Below, in pieces: positions 12,428 to 24,192 of a stretch of DNA of 64,000 bases. The position numbers and the translations under genes were made by a program. The DNA is taken from contig OY783200.1 of assembly GCA_963678675.1 (NCBI GenBank), forward strand, positions 4,600,501 through 4,664,500, written 5' to 3'. Origin of the DNA: Xiphydria camelus. Lineage: Eukaryota; Arthropoda; Insecta; Hymenoptera; Xiphydriidae. How positions within the stretch are numbered: the first letter of the stretch is position 1; each line of letters starts with the position of its first letter. Under the pieces are notes generated by a model, which was given only the letters and a program-made list of their open reading frames with translations, did not search any database and was not told the origin of the DNA.

Positions 12428-12870
12428 CGGCCCACACCGTCTGCATCGCCTGCCTTGCGCGGATGCGTTCTCTCGTGCGTCACGTTTTATCGCAATCACG
12501 GCACGATAAAAGCGTATCTAGGAGTGATATCGACTGCCCGCCGCGAGACGTGCCCTACGAAGAAACGCAGAATCAATTTCGCGTCGGCGACAAAAACGAT
12601 AGCGGCATTCTTTAGGCCCTTCGTTCACCGGAACGAAGATACAAATCCGAACATCTCTACGACGATAATCGCCAAGAAACTTGAACGCCGCAAACGCCAG
12701 ACGATATATGGCACGACAGTCGCTCATTTGTTGCGGCGTTGTCGCGTCAGAGTGTACGAGTCTATAATGTAATACATGTGAGCGATATGACGGCGACTAA
12801 CTGGCGATTAAAGTGATATTTTTAAATATCGTATCGCAATTGCGTCGTTCCAGTGAACGAGGGGCCTTAC
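11960..12870. other. GC/CpG-rich unique island with GA microsatellite
   Basis: Contains (GA)n at 12381-12422. Six overlapping open frames in all phases (up to 224 codons, with Ser-Leu or Arg-Glu runs from the microsatellite) are compositional. Confidence 0.4.
12381..12422. repeat. (GA)n microsatellite
   Basis: About 21 uninterrupted GA units. Possible GAGA-factor sites in a CpG-rich island. Confidence 0.9.
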
Positions 12871-12972
12871 ACGGGTGTCTAGCAAAGTGCGAATAAAAGA
12901 TTCCCTGACTTTTCCAGGTTTTCCAGTCTGAAATGGCCAAATTTCTCTGACTACTATGGATGTGGATGTACA

Positions 12973-13172
12973 TGTGAGACTAAGCTTACTCGTCAGGAAA
13001 GAAACTTCAATTATGTACTATTATCTCATTATCAATTAATTTTTGGCCCGTATCGATATAAGACTTTATTGTAGATAAAAACGTAATCTTTAAAAAAAAG
13101 TATTATACAAATATGAGCCAAAAGCTCATAGGTAATGAGAATATAGGTAATAATTGAAGTTTCTTTCCCGCC
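12973..13172. mobile_element. GAGGCTAAACTTAC MITE, right end truncated
   Basis: Starts GAGACTAAGCTTACTCGTCA and stops inside the right terminal repeat (TTTCTTTCCCGCC). A foldback-family copy (13172-13600) follows directly. Confidence 0.7.
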
Positions 13173-13600
13173 TTTATGGAAAACTTTCTCTGACCAATTT
13201 TTGGAAAAATGATTTTTTCTTACCTCTAGTAATTGGAACTTTATCAAATATGTTCAAGGAAGTACCAGAGTTTGTCAAAGAAAGTCAAAAAAAATGTCCA
13301 AAAATATCAATTTTCTTTCGCGAACAAAACATTTTCTGAAAAAGTCTAATAAACGCTATCTGAAAAAATCTGGAAAATTCTGCAAAATTTATGAAAAATT
13401 CTGTACGTATTCTTGTAGCGATTATAAATTTTCAAAAAATGTTCATCAGAATTTTTTAGAAAAGTTTTTAAGTACCTATGCTCGAAAGAAAAAATGGCTA
13501 TTTTTCGACATTTCTCTGATACTCTCTGACAAACTGATACTTTCCTGAAAATGTCTAAAAACGTTCCAGTTATTACAGAAAGTCTAAGAAAAGTCTGAAC
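13172..13600. repeat. Foldback repeat, fourth copy
   Basis: Shares TTTCTCTGACNAAYTTTTGG, AATGTCYRAAAATATYAATTT and GAAAGTCTAAGAAAAGTCTG with the copies at 370, 1500 and 3665. Confidence 0.65.
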
Positions 13601-13796
13601 GAACGCAATACTTTCCCCAAAATGTCAAATCTACCATCTAATGTAGCAACAAACGAACAAATTGACTAGTATTCATAGAACGGGTTATGACAACTGAGAA
13701 ATGAACATTAAAGTAATTTAATCTTGTCAAATCATATTATTATTTAATGGCTGTTTTCAGATCAAGAAAGGACTTAGATACATACATATCGCAGGA

Positions 13797-13893
13797 GGCT
13801 AAACTTACAAAAAAGTATTATACAAATATCGGCCAAAAGCTCATAGATAACAGTGATTGGAGTTTCTTTCCTGGCGAGTGAGTTTAGCCTCAT
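13797..13893. mobile_element. Internally deleted 97-bp MITE with known empty site
   Basis: GAGGCTAAACTTAC and CTGGCGAGTGAGTTTAGCCT ends enclose a shortened interior. Comparison with 4700-4735 shows an insertion with a 2-bp AT/TA duplication, plus a few extra bases (CGCAG) at the left. Confidence 0.75.
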
Positions 13894-14039
13894 ACACATA
13901 TGGAACACTTTTTTCAGATTTCTATATGAATTCTTAAAATTTTTAACAGCCTAGAAGTGAAGCCCTTTGTACGATTTGAGTATTATCGAAAAAACTCCAA
14001 CAAATTCTTTTTTCCCCCCGACAATTCCAAGTCCTCCGC

Positions 14040-14700
14040 AGCTCCCTGACCGCTGGACACCGTGGTTTATCACCCCTGCGAGCGATCAGCCCGAGAAGAC
14101 GAGCCGGTATCTCGCGACGAGAGTCGGGAGAGCGAGAAGCGAAGGCGGCGCGAGATTAGGTACGGAGAGAACACGAACCTTGTCTTAAACCTTTGCGTGT
14201 CGTCCTGGCCGGCCCACATCTTTCCCGGGCTTTTTTTCTCCCCAACGACGGATCGACCGACTGTGACTGTTGCCACGCGCGCGCGGAGCCGAGGGAGACA
14301 GCTGCCAATCGCGCGAAAAAGACGGCGCGGGTCGTGCAGGGGTCGCGGCGTTATTGCGGGCTGTCTCTTCCACGCGGAGCGATCGGAAGAAATCCGAGCA
14401 GAGAGGAGACGGAGAGAAGGAAGTGCACTGCGTCGCGTGAACAAAGCGAGACGGAGACGTGAGTCGCGCGCGAGTCCCGGTCGGTTGGTCGGTTGTGGAA
14501 TACTGGAGAGATTGTGAGTTGCGTGCGGCGGAGTGGATGTGGCGCGGTAGCAGAGCCGGTGGAGCCGGCCGGCCACCGCCGAAGCCGTGGGGCTGTGCGT
14601 GTGTGCGCGATGCGTCAGACCGTCGCGCGAGTTCCACGCATATGGCGAGCCGTTTTGCTTTTGAATGGCACAAAAGAAATTTCGCTAAATATAAATGAGG
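14040..14700. other. GC/CpG-rich unique island
   Basis: Very CpG-rich with many overlapping frames (up to 168 codons). No domain seen. Promoter or first-exon character is possible but unproven. Confidence 0.35.
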
Positions 14701-14710
14701 ATTCGCGTTG

Positions 14711-15060
14711 CGTCGTGACGTGATGATAATTCCGAATTTTTATCACGTCACGACGTAATGATATTATACATAATTCGCGGTGAATTTTCATTGTCGCGAC
14801 AATTTTAATTCATCGAATTATTATTATGTCGTGACATAATGCAAATTCGGAGTTAAAATTATATCGAGACGTGATAACAATTTACTTCAATAAATTAAAA
14901 TTACGTCACGATATAATAAAAATTCACCGAATTATTATTATGTCGCGGCATAATTTTAATTCTTCGTTAATATTATCATATCGTGTGACATAATTAAAAT
15001 ATAATTATAATATTATGCCTGGACATAATGAAAATGAATTAAATTCATGCCAACGCATGA
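14711..15060. repeat. Cluster of about nine short dyads (TTATGTCGYGACATAA type)
   Basis: Dyads include a pair at 14711/14742 (CGTCGTGACGTGAT and ATCACGTCACGACG), TTATGTCGTGACATAA near 14825, TTATGTCGCGGCATAA near 14938 and ATTATGCCTGGACATAAT near 15013, in AT-rich spacers of about 40-60 bp. Abuts a CpG island. Confidence 0.75.
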
Positions 15061-15199
15061 TAATAATCGAGCGTAACTCCTGTGATGCTCTGTGTGTTTG
15101 AAATTAATTTTATGTTCGCGCATCATTTTTTTTATCATACTGTGACACGATAAAAATGTTTCCAAACTATTCCTTACTCTCTTTTAAATACAATTTTAC

Positions 15200-15930
15200 A
15201 TTTAAAACGATTGCTGTCAAAAAGCATAACGGCCTGCCATACGCACTCTCGCGTCGTGAGTCACGCATATGCGACGAATGATAACGATGATTTCGAGAAT
15301 TCACCGGGGAGGGACGGTCGTCTTATCTGTGAGGCACTTTCCACCGAATGTGAAGAAGACGCTTCCGAGAATTCGCCTATCGTCGACGATAATTTTGTCG
15401 CCGGTCTCCTACCGAGTCTCTCTCTCTCCGATTGGGTCGGAAATCGGGAACGAGACGACGGCCCGAGGGGAATCCCCGCGCAAGCCAGCGGCAGGGCCCG
15501 ACCTCGGCGCGACTTTTTAGGCCCCTTTGTTCGCCGGGTAACAGCTGTTCGGCGAACGGTCGCGTCCTGCCGAGCAGGGAGCCCTTTCCGGAGCGGCTCG
15601 TCCGTCCTCCTCCTCCACCTCATTCTCCTCCTCGTCGCGCGATTCAATTGCCGAATCGCCGTTATCCCGCGCCTCGACGGGAGAATATGTGGAATCTCGG
15701 AATGTTCTCAGATCGCTCGCGAGTCGCCAGGGAAATCGTAGCTCGCGCCTGCGGGATGGAGCGGAGGCGAGAAAGACGGAGGAAGCGAACGGGAGGAGGA
15801 GAGAAAGGGAGAGCGGAGAACAAAGGGCGATCACGCACCTATACAATTACGGCGCGTCGCCGGGGCTCTAAATGTAAACCTGCGTACTCCGCGATGAGTC
15901 AGAGGGGCACGGCTTTTCTCGCTTACACGG
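15200..15930. other. GC/CpG-rich unique island
   Basis: Opposing frames of 128-176 codons without domains. Contains CT and GAG runs. No gene called. Confidence 0.35.
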
Positions 15931-16182
15931 GAAAAAAAATGATTTTGCAGTCTTAGCAAAACTGGGTTTTGCTGAGAATATTTTCCTGTCATGACAGAAG
16001 TTATGTCGAGTAATGGTACAAATAATTACCGAGATGGCAGATATTTTTACCGAACAAAATTTCACTGTGACCGCAATTAAATTTGCTATCATTTTGCTGC
16101 CATAAATAATACTTTCGTCGTGATAGCAAAGACTTCTCAGCCAAACTTAATTTTGCTCTAAGACTGCAAAATTCCTTTTCTC
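15931..16182. repeat. Foldback MITE with GATTTTGCAGTCTTAGCAAA arms
   Basis: GATTTTGCAGTCTTAGCAAA mirrors TTTTGCTCTAAGACTGCAAA; the interior contains the GCTGAGAA/TTCTCAGC pair. Confidence 0.65.
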
Positions 16183-16317
16183 GCTCAGGATGGCTACAGA
16201 ATTGGTTACAGAATTTCCTGACTTTGGCCTCGTATTTCGCTGACTGTGTCAAATCGAATTTTATAAATGTTCCGACATTTTAGTTCATATTAGAAGTTTC
16301 GTATGATCAACAAAACT

Positions 16318-16530
16318 ACACTGAAAAAAAATTAATTTGGTTGTGAAAACTGTTTTGGACTCAATTGCTCTAGTTTGGTAATCAGTACCAATTTTTATAG
16401 TTACAACTATTTTTAGTTACCGGAACAAAAGAATTGTTGCGGTAATTATATAAAACTGGTGCTGATTACAAAACTGGAGCAGTTGAGTCCAAAATAGTTG
16501 TCACTACATTTTTTTTCCCCGGTATTTGAA
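16318..16530. mobile_element. CACTGAAAAAAA-ended palindromic MITE (copy A)
   Basis: Left TTGGACTCAATTGCTCTAGT mirrors right ACTGGAGCAGTTGAGTCCAA. Shares its core (TTAGTTACCGGAACAAAAGA) with 23131-23340. Confidence 0.75.
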
Positions 16531-16544
16531 TAATCCAGGCTTCA

Positions 16545-16960
16545 CAGCCCCTATTTATTTCATTTTAGGGGAAATGGAAGAAATTTTGACCAAAAAAAGA
16601 GGAACATTTTTAACAAAAAGGGGACATCTTCTAGAAACTAGAAACGTAGTAGTTTAAAAAAATTCACAACCCTTTTTTATTTTATTGTAGGGAAATAGGT
16701 GAAACTTTGGCCAAAAGAGGAGACAATTTTGGAAACTATGGTAACTGAACATTTTGGAAACTGGAACCTTTGGTAACTTTGGAAACTGGAAACCTTGGTG
16801 ACCTTGGAAACTTTGGGAACTGGAAACATCATTAATTCATTATAATACATTTCTCTGGCATTTCCCGGTTTTCCAGGTCCGCGGCTACCCTGTCGCTTTT
16901 CCAGCTGGGGTACGCGGCTACCCCACTCGCTCGATGGTACAACGAGCCATAATAATAACG
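16545..16960. repeat. Partial GGCTTCACAG-ended repeat and a CTTTGG-rich stretch
   Basis: Starts CAGGCTTCACAGCCCCTATT, and GGGAAATRG recurs at 16570 and 16690. From 16710 a degenerate GGAAACTTTGGTRAC-like microrepeat runs for about 110 bp. Confidence 0.55.
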
Positions 16961-17500
16961 GCGATACATTTTCGTCGAATAAAGTCACGATCGCCCAGAC
17001 CTGCCCTACACTTCTCGGGTCCCCGAGGCACTGCCTATAAATAAGCCACGACCACCGACCTGAAGTATATACGACCGGGCGAATAAACTCGGCGACGGGC
17101 GCGCGAGCGAGTAAAAAGTCGTCGAAATTTCTGACGTTAAATCGGGCCGATGGTTAAACGCGCCGATCTAATCGCGGCGACTCTGTTTTTCTCGCGCGAG
17201 AACCTCGTTCGCACATTCGGGCCGATAAGCGGGGGACGCCGAACGACCTTGCCATAGAACGTCCATCCGAAGCGGGTCGCGACCAAATCGCGTTTCGAGA
17301 CTTTCTCCCGCGTCCAAATACGCGAGACCTCGGCTGCAATTTGCGACTAGGAGCCTCGAAAAGGCGACGGCCAACTGGGGACAGAAATGATTTTAAATAG
17401 AACGCGCAGAAGTGTGCGACGAGCGGAGGAACTCATTTTATTCGTTAGGCTGCAGCTCTCCTCGCGGATAATATCTATCGTGGCTATGTCGAGCCACGGA
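16961..17500. other. GC-rich unique island
   Basis: CpG-rich; only short frames. Confidence 0.3.
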
Positions 17501-17828
17501 AGTATAGTTTGCAGGCTTCACAGCTCCTTCCTGTTTGGTTTTGGAGGAAATAGGGGAAATTTGAGCAGAAAGGGGGATGATTTTGATTTAAAAAAAAAGT
17601 CCTACGAGAAATTAGAAACGTGCGGTAGCTTTAAAAAATAGCCATTTTTAAGACATACAATGAAACGCTAATATTTGAGGAAATGGAGGATGGTTATGGA
17701 ATTTCAAAATTTATATGTCATGTCAAGTAACTTAAATCTGAGTATTACAATCTGATTTAAAGAAATGGAAATCTAGTTTCCGGTAAGAAATATTAATTCA
17801 ACTAAGCGCGCTTTTATACGTGTACCAT

Positions 17829-18030
17829 GTGAGGCTAAACTTACTCGCCAGGAAAGAAACTTCCATCGCTATTATCTCATTATTAATGAACTTTTAGCCT
17901 ACACCAATATAAGGCTTTATTATAGAGAAAACAGTAATCCTCAAAAAAGTATTATACAAATATCAGTTAAAAGCTCACAGGTAATGAGATAATAGTGATT
18001 GAAGTTTCTTTCCTGGCTAAATTTAACCCT
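17829..18030. mobile_element. GAGGCTAAACTTACTCGCC MITE, nested copy
   Basis: GAGGCTAAACTTACTCGCCA at the left, TTTCTTTCCTGGC plus a decayed end at the right. Host sequence GCTTTTATACRT resumes as ATATTAAGCGAAGTATTGAT. Confidence 0.8.
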
Positions 18031-18134
18031 ATATGTTATATTAAGCGAAGTATTGATACTGGTAGGTGAAGTAGGAATTATAGTATCATTTAATAAAGAA
18101 AGAAGAAATTTGACAATTTTTACCCTTTATGGAA

Positions 18135-19130
18135 AAGAAGGATTAGTAATTTTCACAGTGAATCCCAGTAACAGGACTTCTCGTGGAGAACCATTGGATT
18201 TTTTAATAGGTACACACAGTGTACTTTTTACAGTTCGTACCAGTACCTATAAACTTGCAAACATCCGACATGTGTGAATCACATATTTCAGAAACCCCGT
18301 AAGTACACAGAATCTTACTTTTCAGGAAAGACAAAAAACTAATAAATAGCCAATTTTTTATTTTTATTGCAATTCTAAACATGTGTTAATTTTGGAAAAA
18401 TCTTTTTTCATCGATTTGTATTAATTATTAGGAAAAAAAAAAGTTATTGCTAATGTTATAAACAGATATTTATGCTGTAATTACGGGGTTTCTGAATTAC
18501 ATGGTAAATTGCATTAAATTTCCTAGTAAATATTAAGTAAAATCAGCTGATATAACATTTTTATTCGTGTAATGGGCAAGTACAATGTAAACAATTGTTA
18601 TATGCCCTACTAGTCAAGAATATCTTCTGGGTCATCTTTATTCACCACTGGCCATTCAACGATTTTATTGTAAAAGCACTGGACATGGTTACTGTCTGGC
18701 AAATACGGTTTTAACCTCTTAATATCTCTCATTTTTTTAACATCAAGAGGTATACGTTTACGGAGTTTCTGCACTACACGTCATCATAATATACCTCAAA
18801 AATACGATAAGATGCCTAGAAATAGCTGGGTTTCTGCATAAAATGGATGGAGCACCATTTCAAATAGAAGAGTTCCAGTTAAAAAAAATCTCAATTTTCC
18901 TAAAAATGTCACTTACGGGGTTTCTGAAATATGTGATTCACATATAGGAACGTGAGATTGGTAAATTTTACTGTATAAACTGATGTTTATACCATTGCGA
19001 ACTGTAAAAAGTACGTCGTGATCTATTAAAATCTTCAAAGTTCCACTCGAGGAGCCTTGTTACCGGGATAACTGTAAAACTTCATGGGTTTTCCCATGAT
19101 TTTTTACCAATCTTTTTCACCGTGTTCCCA
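18135..19130. mobile_element. Foldback element split by an inserted element
   Basis: The left arm (about 18150-18262) and right arm (about 18945-19085) share mirrored GTACTTTTTACAGTTCG and CGAACTGTAAAAAGTAC. The 670 bp between them have their own inverted ends. Confidence 0.65.
18273..18943. mobile_element. TGTGAATCACATATTTCAGA-ended element, innermost
   Basis: TGTGAATCACATATTTCAGA then AACCCCGTAAGT at the left; ACTTACGGGGTTTCTGAAAT then ATGTGATTCACA at the right. About 670 bp. Another ACGGGGTTTCTGAA lies inside at 18482. Confidence 0.8.
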
Positions 19131-19288
19131 CGATTCGAATCCGAAACGATGAAAAGATCTAAGCTCAACTGGGAACCTGATGGATATGTCGTTTTGGGAG
19201 GAAAAATATTGAAATTACATATAGAGGAAAAAGAGGGAAACCGCTAGTTTTTTGGGGTGAATAGGAGACACACACTGTGGAGTCCGAG

Positions 19289-19904
19289 ATTGCTAGACTA
19301 CGAGTAAAGACCGTGCATAAACGATCGGGATCGATGCAGCGAATGCAGAACGCGGAGCACCGAACCGCGACGACGCAGGGGAAAATTTGCGAGCCGAGAC
19401 ACTCAATTTCAGCGACAATCGGCGCACGATGATCGCATGTGAAAGGCCGGCCGATAAAGCGCCAGCGAACCGAAGCGAGGAGAGGAAATCGCCGGAGAGT
19501 CGTCATCGTCGTCGTTCGGAATAATATGCCCGATAAAATGCGAGTCGCTGGAGTTTCCCGGGTAAGAAATCGGGCGCGAATGGATGCTCCCGAACATGAA
19601 TCATCGTGAGACCGATTTCCATACGAATCGGGGATCCCCCCCTCGAGTCTTATTCACAGGATTACGCAGAGAAGATGCGACTGCTGAAGCTTCGGATCCG
19701 TCGAGGTCTCGGGCTCCAGAAAATTTACCCCGGCTCGCCGCGTGCGTCACGATCCGTCGTTCGCGCCGTATAAGGAAGAGGAGCCGCACCACGTCGCGGC
19801 GTTATGCCACACTGGCGCCTGCGGATGCTGAGGACGAACCGCCGCGGCCGACTGGAATCGACGAGGATCGTCCCAACAACGTCGTCGGTGCACCGTTTTT
19901 CTCT
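19289..19904. other. GC/CpG-rich unique island
   Basis: No repeat. Frames of up to 178 codons run into the following element; no domain. Confidence 0.3.
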
Positions 19905-20496
19905 AGTAGCCCAGTAAAGATATCATTTTTCAAAAAAATAATTTCCGGCAAGCTGATTTTTTCAGGGTCGATGGAGGGGTGTCTCCCGAGTATCCAACCA
20001 AAAAATCACCCTCCGCACCCCTTGCAAAGTGTTGCAAATAAGGTGGTTTTTGTTTTTTATTTTTTGAAAAAAATTTTTTTCCAGCTTGTACATAATAATA
20101 CTCTCTACAACTTTGCCTAATACAATTTTTTGATAACTTTGACTTTTGACCGACCAAGCCTGGCCGAAGGTAAATTTCAAGGTCCCTGCAACTGTGAGGT
20201 AATGCGCGGGACATGCTGTATAATGGGCGCTGGACCGTCAAAAATCAAAGTTATCAAAACATTTTATTAGACAAAGTTGTAGAGTATATTATTATGTACA
20301 AGCTGAACATTTTTTTTTTTCAAAAAAACAAAAACAAACAAAAACCACCCTATTTGCAACACTTTGCCAAGGGTGCGGAGGATGACTTTTTGGTTGGATA
20401 CTCGGGAGACACCCCTCCATCGACCCTGAAAAAATCAGCTTGCCGGAAATTATTTTTTTGCACCCCTATAAAGAAGGTCTACTTTTACTGGACTAC
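19905..20496. mobile_element. 590-bp foldback with arms of about 220 bp
   Basis: TTTCCGGCAAGCTGATTTTT at about 19944 mirrors AAAAATCAGCTTGCCGGAAA at about 20430. Outer ends GTAGCCCAGTAAAGA and TTTACTGGACTAC. Centre near 20190. No coding frame. Confidence 0.8.
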
Positions 20497-20499
20497 AGG

Positions 20500-21530
20500 G
20501 AAAGACACAAAGTGTAAATGCCGGAGAAAAAGATCCGCTGAGCGTCGAAGAAAGTGTCGAAGACCGAGAGAAGCGAGAGACCTTGAATCCACTCGAGGCT
20601 CGAACGGAGGAGCAAAAAGGAAGGAAACCGAGCGAGTGTAAAAGGTAAACGACCAAAGAGCACACCGGCTTTCGGCTCGCGGAAAGCCGAGTATTTAGTG
20701 GCTGGAAGGTCCTGGAGAAAGTCTGGAAGAAAAGGGACGTGTCCGAGTGGGACGGCGAAGGAAAAAGAACGATGCGAGAGAGAGATATGATTGATGTGTG
20801 CCGGGAGGAAATCGGAGTTCCGTAGAGTCGTGATGAATAGCTCGGCCAGTCGATGACCTTTGACTGATTTTTAATGACTCAGGATTTATCTCTGGTATTT
20901 CAACGCGCTTCTGAGATAAGAACGAAGCGAGGAACATGTGGTGCGGGTAGAACAAAATTTTTCGAATTCTCTTCACTACAGCCAAATCGTTCGATCCGAC
21001 GTCGATGTTTATGGCGCTATTTTGTACCGAAATATAATATAAACTCTACAAGAGGCTGCATTCTGTAAAGTCACATAAGAAAACTGTGTAGGTCTGTAAA
21101 ATGTAGCACCTTATAGAGCATATATTTTTGCTGAAAATAGCGCCTTTAGTTTATAAAGTTATGGCGCTACTTTATTTTTTAAAAATGTAAGCTTTATCTA
21201 TAAGGTACCTACTATATTCCATAAAATAACATTTTTTTTAATATGACTGTACAAGATGGTTACTGAAAGACTGAATGATATGAAACAAAAATAACTTTTA
21301 TAAACACATTTAAAAAATTTGTGTATTATTTTATTCGGAAATATAATTAATGAATTTTTGGTAGTATTATACAATGTTAAAAACAACGTCTCTCAAATGA
21401 CCACCATTTTCCTGTGAACAAATTGTGACTTTTTCAAACTTTTCAGCCTTTCAGTGACCACCCTGTGGAAAATGTAGTCCTTTATAGAGTTTATAGTTTC
21501 GCCATTAATCTCTCAAAGATTATTGCAAGC
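20500..21530. other. Mixed unique and AT-rich DNA
   Basis: A GC-moderate part to about 21000, then AT-rich with mirrored pieces around TATGGCGCTA (21009 and 21163). No gene. Confidence 0.3.
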
Positions 21531-21532
21531 CT

Positions 21533-22460
21533 CATGGCATCCCTAATCTCTATTTTAAGGTAAAAGGGTAGTTTTTTTTTTCGAAATGGGAACCAATAAT
21601 AAAACATGTAATCATCTTTCAAAATATAAAAGCGTATACCTATTGTACAAACAGGTACCTATAAAAATAAGATCAACTTAGTCTCTGCTAAGTATTGATC
21701 TTTTTTTTTTAGGTTTTTTGTATAATATACATACTTTTCCTATACTTTCTTTCTACAGAGTAGTTAAATTCCATTTAATTTAAACATAATTTATACTTTT
21801 AACAAGAACATAAAATAACAATTAGGGTACACTCTAATATAATAAGAAAAAAAACCTTTTGGCAATACAAATAATTGTTGTATATGTAAATGTAAAATAT
21901 GCCATATGAGGCTAAAGTCATTCGCCACAGGAAAGAAACTCCGATCATAATTCTCTCATTATTTGTGAACTTTTGGCCTATATCGATATAAGACTTTATT
22001 GTAGATAAAAATGTAATCTTCAAGAAACTGTTATACAAACATGAGTCAAAAGCTCATAGCTCATGGATATTGAGAATACATTTTATAACAATATCAAATC
22101 GTGCTCTATACAATTAATATGAATACGATCAATTCAGTTGATAATAGTTGAACATATTTCAACTTCATGAAAATGTAAGAATATTCCAGACAGCAGAGCT
22201 ATATAACCCACTTTTGGACTACTTTTACCATTGAAAGATATCTTTAAGACTAAAAAGATAAAAGTCTAAAGTCTTCTGGAAGTGGGACATAGGATGTTCT
22301 GAATCAGACGACTTAAAAACTTTTTTTAGTTCCTTTCCTCATTTCAATTATTTAAAATAGGGTGCTTTTAGAGATATTTTACAGTATCAGAGGGTACTTT
22401 TAGGGTACAGTGCTAAAATAGAGCACTCTTAGGATAAATAGGGACACGCTGTGAGGCCCG
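21533..22460. mobile_element. GGCCTCACRGC-ended element with nested MITE
   Basis: AAGCCTCATGGCATCCCTAA at the left and TAGGGACACGCTGTGAGGCC at the right. A GAGGCTAAAGTCATTCGCC MITE (21909-22073) lies inside. A related element is at 23068-24192. Confidence 0.6.
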
Positions 22461-23067
22461 TTATCGTTCCCGCTTTTGTTTAATTTCCAGCCGCAAGCGA
22501 CTGGTGCCATCTGAGAGAGAGACGTTGAATTATGTCGCGGGCTTCGACGTAGGTAATGTACTGTCGGTCGGTACCTACAGTCCCTGGCAACGGCCGCGCG
22601 AGGAAGAGGAAGCGCGGTATCCTCTTCCCGACAAAGGACAGAAAGGATAATGCAAGCCAAGGAGAACCTGCAAGATGCTCTATTTATATGTTTTACCCAA
22701 CCGATTGTCGAATAGATTGCGAGTTAGTCATTTCTGCGAGGTCGATAAATAATTCTCATAAGATAAGATTTCATTGAGAACAGCGAAACATGAAAAGAAT
22801 TCCATTTCGACATCGAGAGATTACGCTTGGCTGATTCCAAGTTCGATGGCACTTCCTAAAATTGACGATTAATTCGGCGAACCGTTATAAAACTCGTCGT
22901 ATGACTCATTCTCCTTCTTCGAGATTTGCTAATGATTTTTTTTTTCTCGCCTCTCAACGGTAAACCGGTTTTCCGTTAGTAAACGGCAATTGCAGTTTCT
23001 CTGACTGCAGTCGAACTCGAATTCGCGCATTTTGTTTCAATCAAATCAATGACTGGTTCAAAATTGC
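22461..23067. other. Unique moderately GC-rich DNA
   Basis: No gene or repeat recognised. Confidence 0.3.
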
Positions 23068-24192
23068 AGGCCTCACGGCATCCCTAAGTTTTGATATAGG
23101 GGTACATTTTTTGTTTAAAAAGGGCCAACATAAGTTACATGGTAAATAGACAACTATTTTGGATTCAACTGCTCAAGTTTTATAATTAGCACCAGTTTTT
23201 ATAGTTGTCATAACTATTCTTAGTTACCGGAACAAAAGAATTGTTGCGATAACTATATAAAACTGGCGCTGATTACAAAATTGGAGCAGTTCACTCCGAA
23301 ATAGTTGTCGGGGAATCCGGAATTTTTTCTCAGTGTAATCATATCAAATCCTATCTGATCATATATGATTATATGTAATCATATATAGTTTTTCATATAC
23401 AATCAAAGAGAGTCAAAAATTCCGGATCTAATTATATCCTATCATATTATATGACCACATATGATCACATATCAACATTTTTTCTCGGGCAAACTGCAGA
23501 ATCACTTATAGTAATGAAAAAAACTTTTTGGCAACGAAAATTAATTTTTCATATGTAAATATTAAGTACACTATATCAAATTATGCTTTGTACTATTAGT
23601 ACGAATGAAATTAACTCAGTATGTGTGTGTATCTGTGAGTTCAAAAATGGAGCCCAAAACATCTTGTCATGCATCTGTACGTCATGCAACATTGCCACAT
23701 TGACTTATCAAAGGTTAAATTTACAAAGAAAAATTAATAAAAAAATAACGAGCCTCTTAATGAACGTGAAAATTGGTATAGATGGTCGGTTGGATGGTTT
23801 TAGTTCATTAAATTTGCTGTTCAAAAAATTTCCGAATTTTTTCACTATTTTTCTCAGAAATATCGCGGTTCGTTGGTTATAACCCATAAGAACACATGTT
23901 ATTTTGTTATTCAAAAATCTTTGCAGCGAGCTTCTTAAAAGACTTTTTTCTTACTTCAATCTACCGAATGCAATCATTTTCAAGCATTTCTCACTATTTT
24001 TAGTATAACGCTCGAGAAACCTTAAACGCGCAGTTTAACTTCACGAATAAAAAATATTCTTACATTCATGTTCTAAAATGATTTAAAATAAGGTGCTTTT
24101 AGGGACACATTTTACGATATTAGGGTTCCTTGTAGGGTGTGGTGCAAAAATAGAATACTTTTACGGTAAAAAGGGGGATATTATGGGGCCTG
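23068..24192. mobile_element. GGCCTCACGGC-ended element with two nested repeats
   Basis: GCAGGCCTCACGGCATCCCT at the left and TATGGGGCCTG at the right. Inside are a palindromic MITE (23131-23340) and the repeat 23605-24035 shared with WDR36 intron 2. Confidence 0.55.
23131..23340. mobile_element. CACTGAGAAAAA-ended palindromic MITE (copy B)
   Basis: GACAACTATTTTGGATTCAA mirrors CACTCCGAAATAGTTGTC, and the core TTAGTTACCGGAACAAAAGA is identical to copy A at 16318. Confidence 0.75.

Larger units (their letters stand above)
17512..19288. mobile_element. GGCTTCACAG-ended repeat with two nested insertions
   Basis: Starts CAGGCTTCACAGCTCC and ends CTGTGGAGTCCGAG. Relative to 42548-43134 it contains a MITE (17829-18030) and a foldback (about 18135-19130) that is itself split by another element (18273-18943). 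Confidence 0.7.

Noticed and set aside
11809..12483. 224-codon minus-strand frame with a Ser-Leu run
   Set aside because: The run is the translated GA microsatellite, and the frame extends into an AT-rich repeat.
14062..14576. Overlapping frames of 151-168 codons on both strands
   Set aside because: All six phases are open in this CpG-rich stretch; none shows conserved motifs.
19130..19150. GATTCGAATCC as a tRNA T-arm
   Set aside because: No matching A box or acceptor stem; the sequence belongs to the GGCTTCACAG repeat family.
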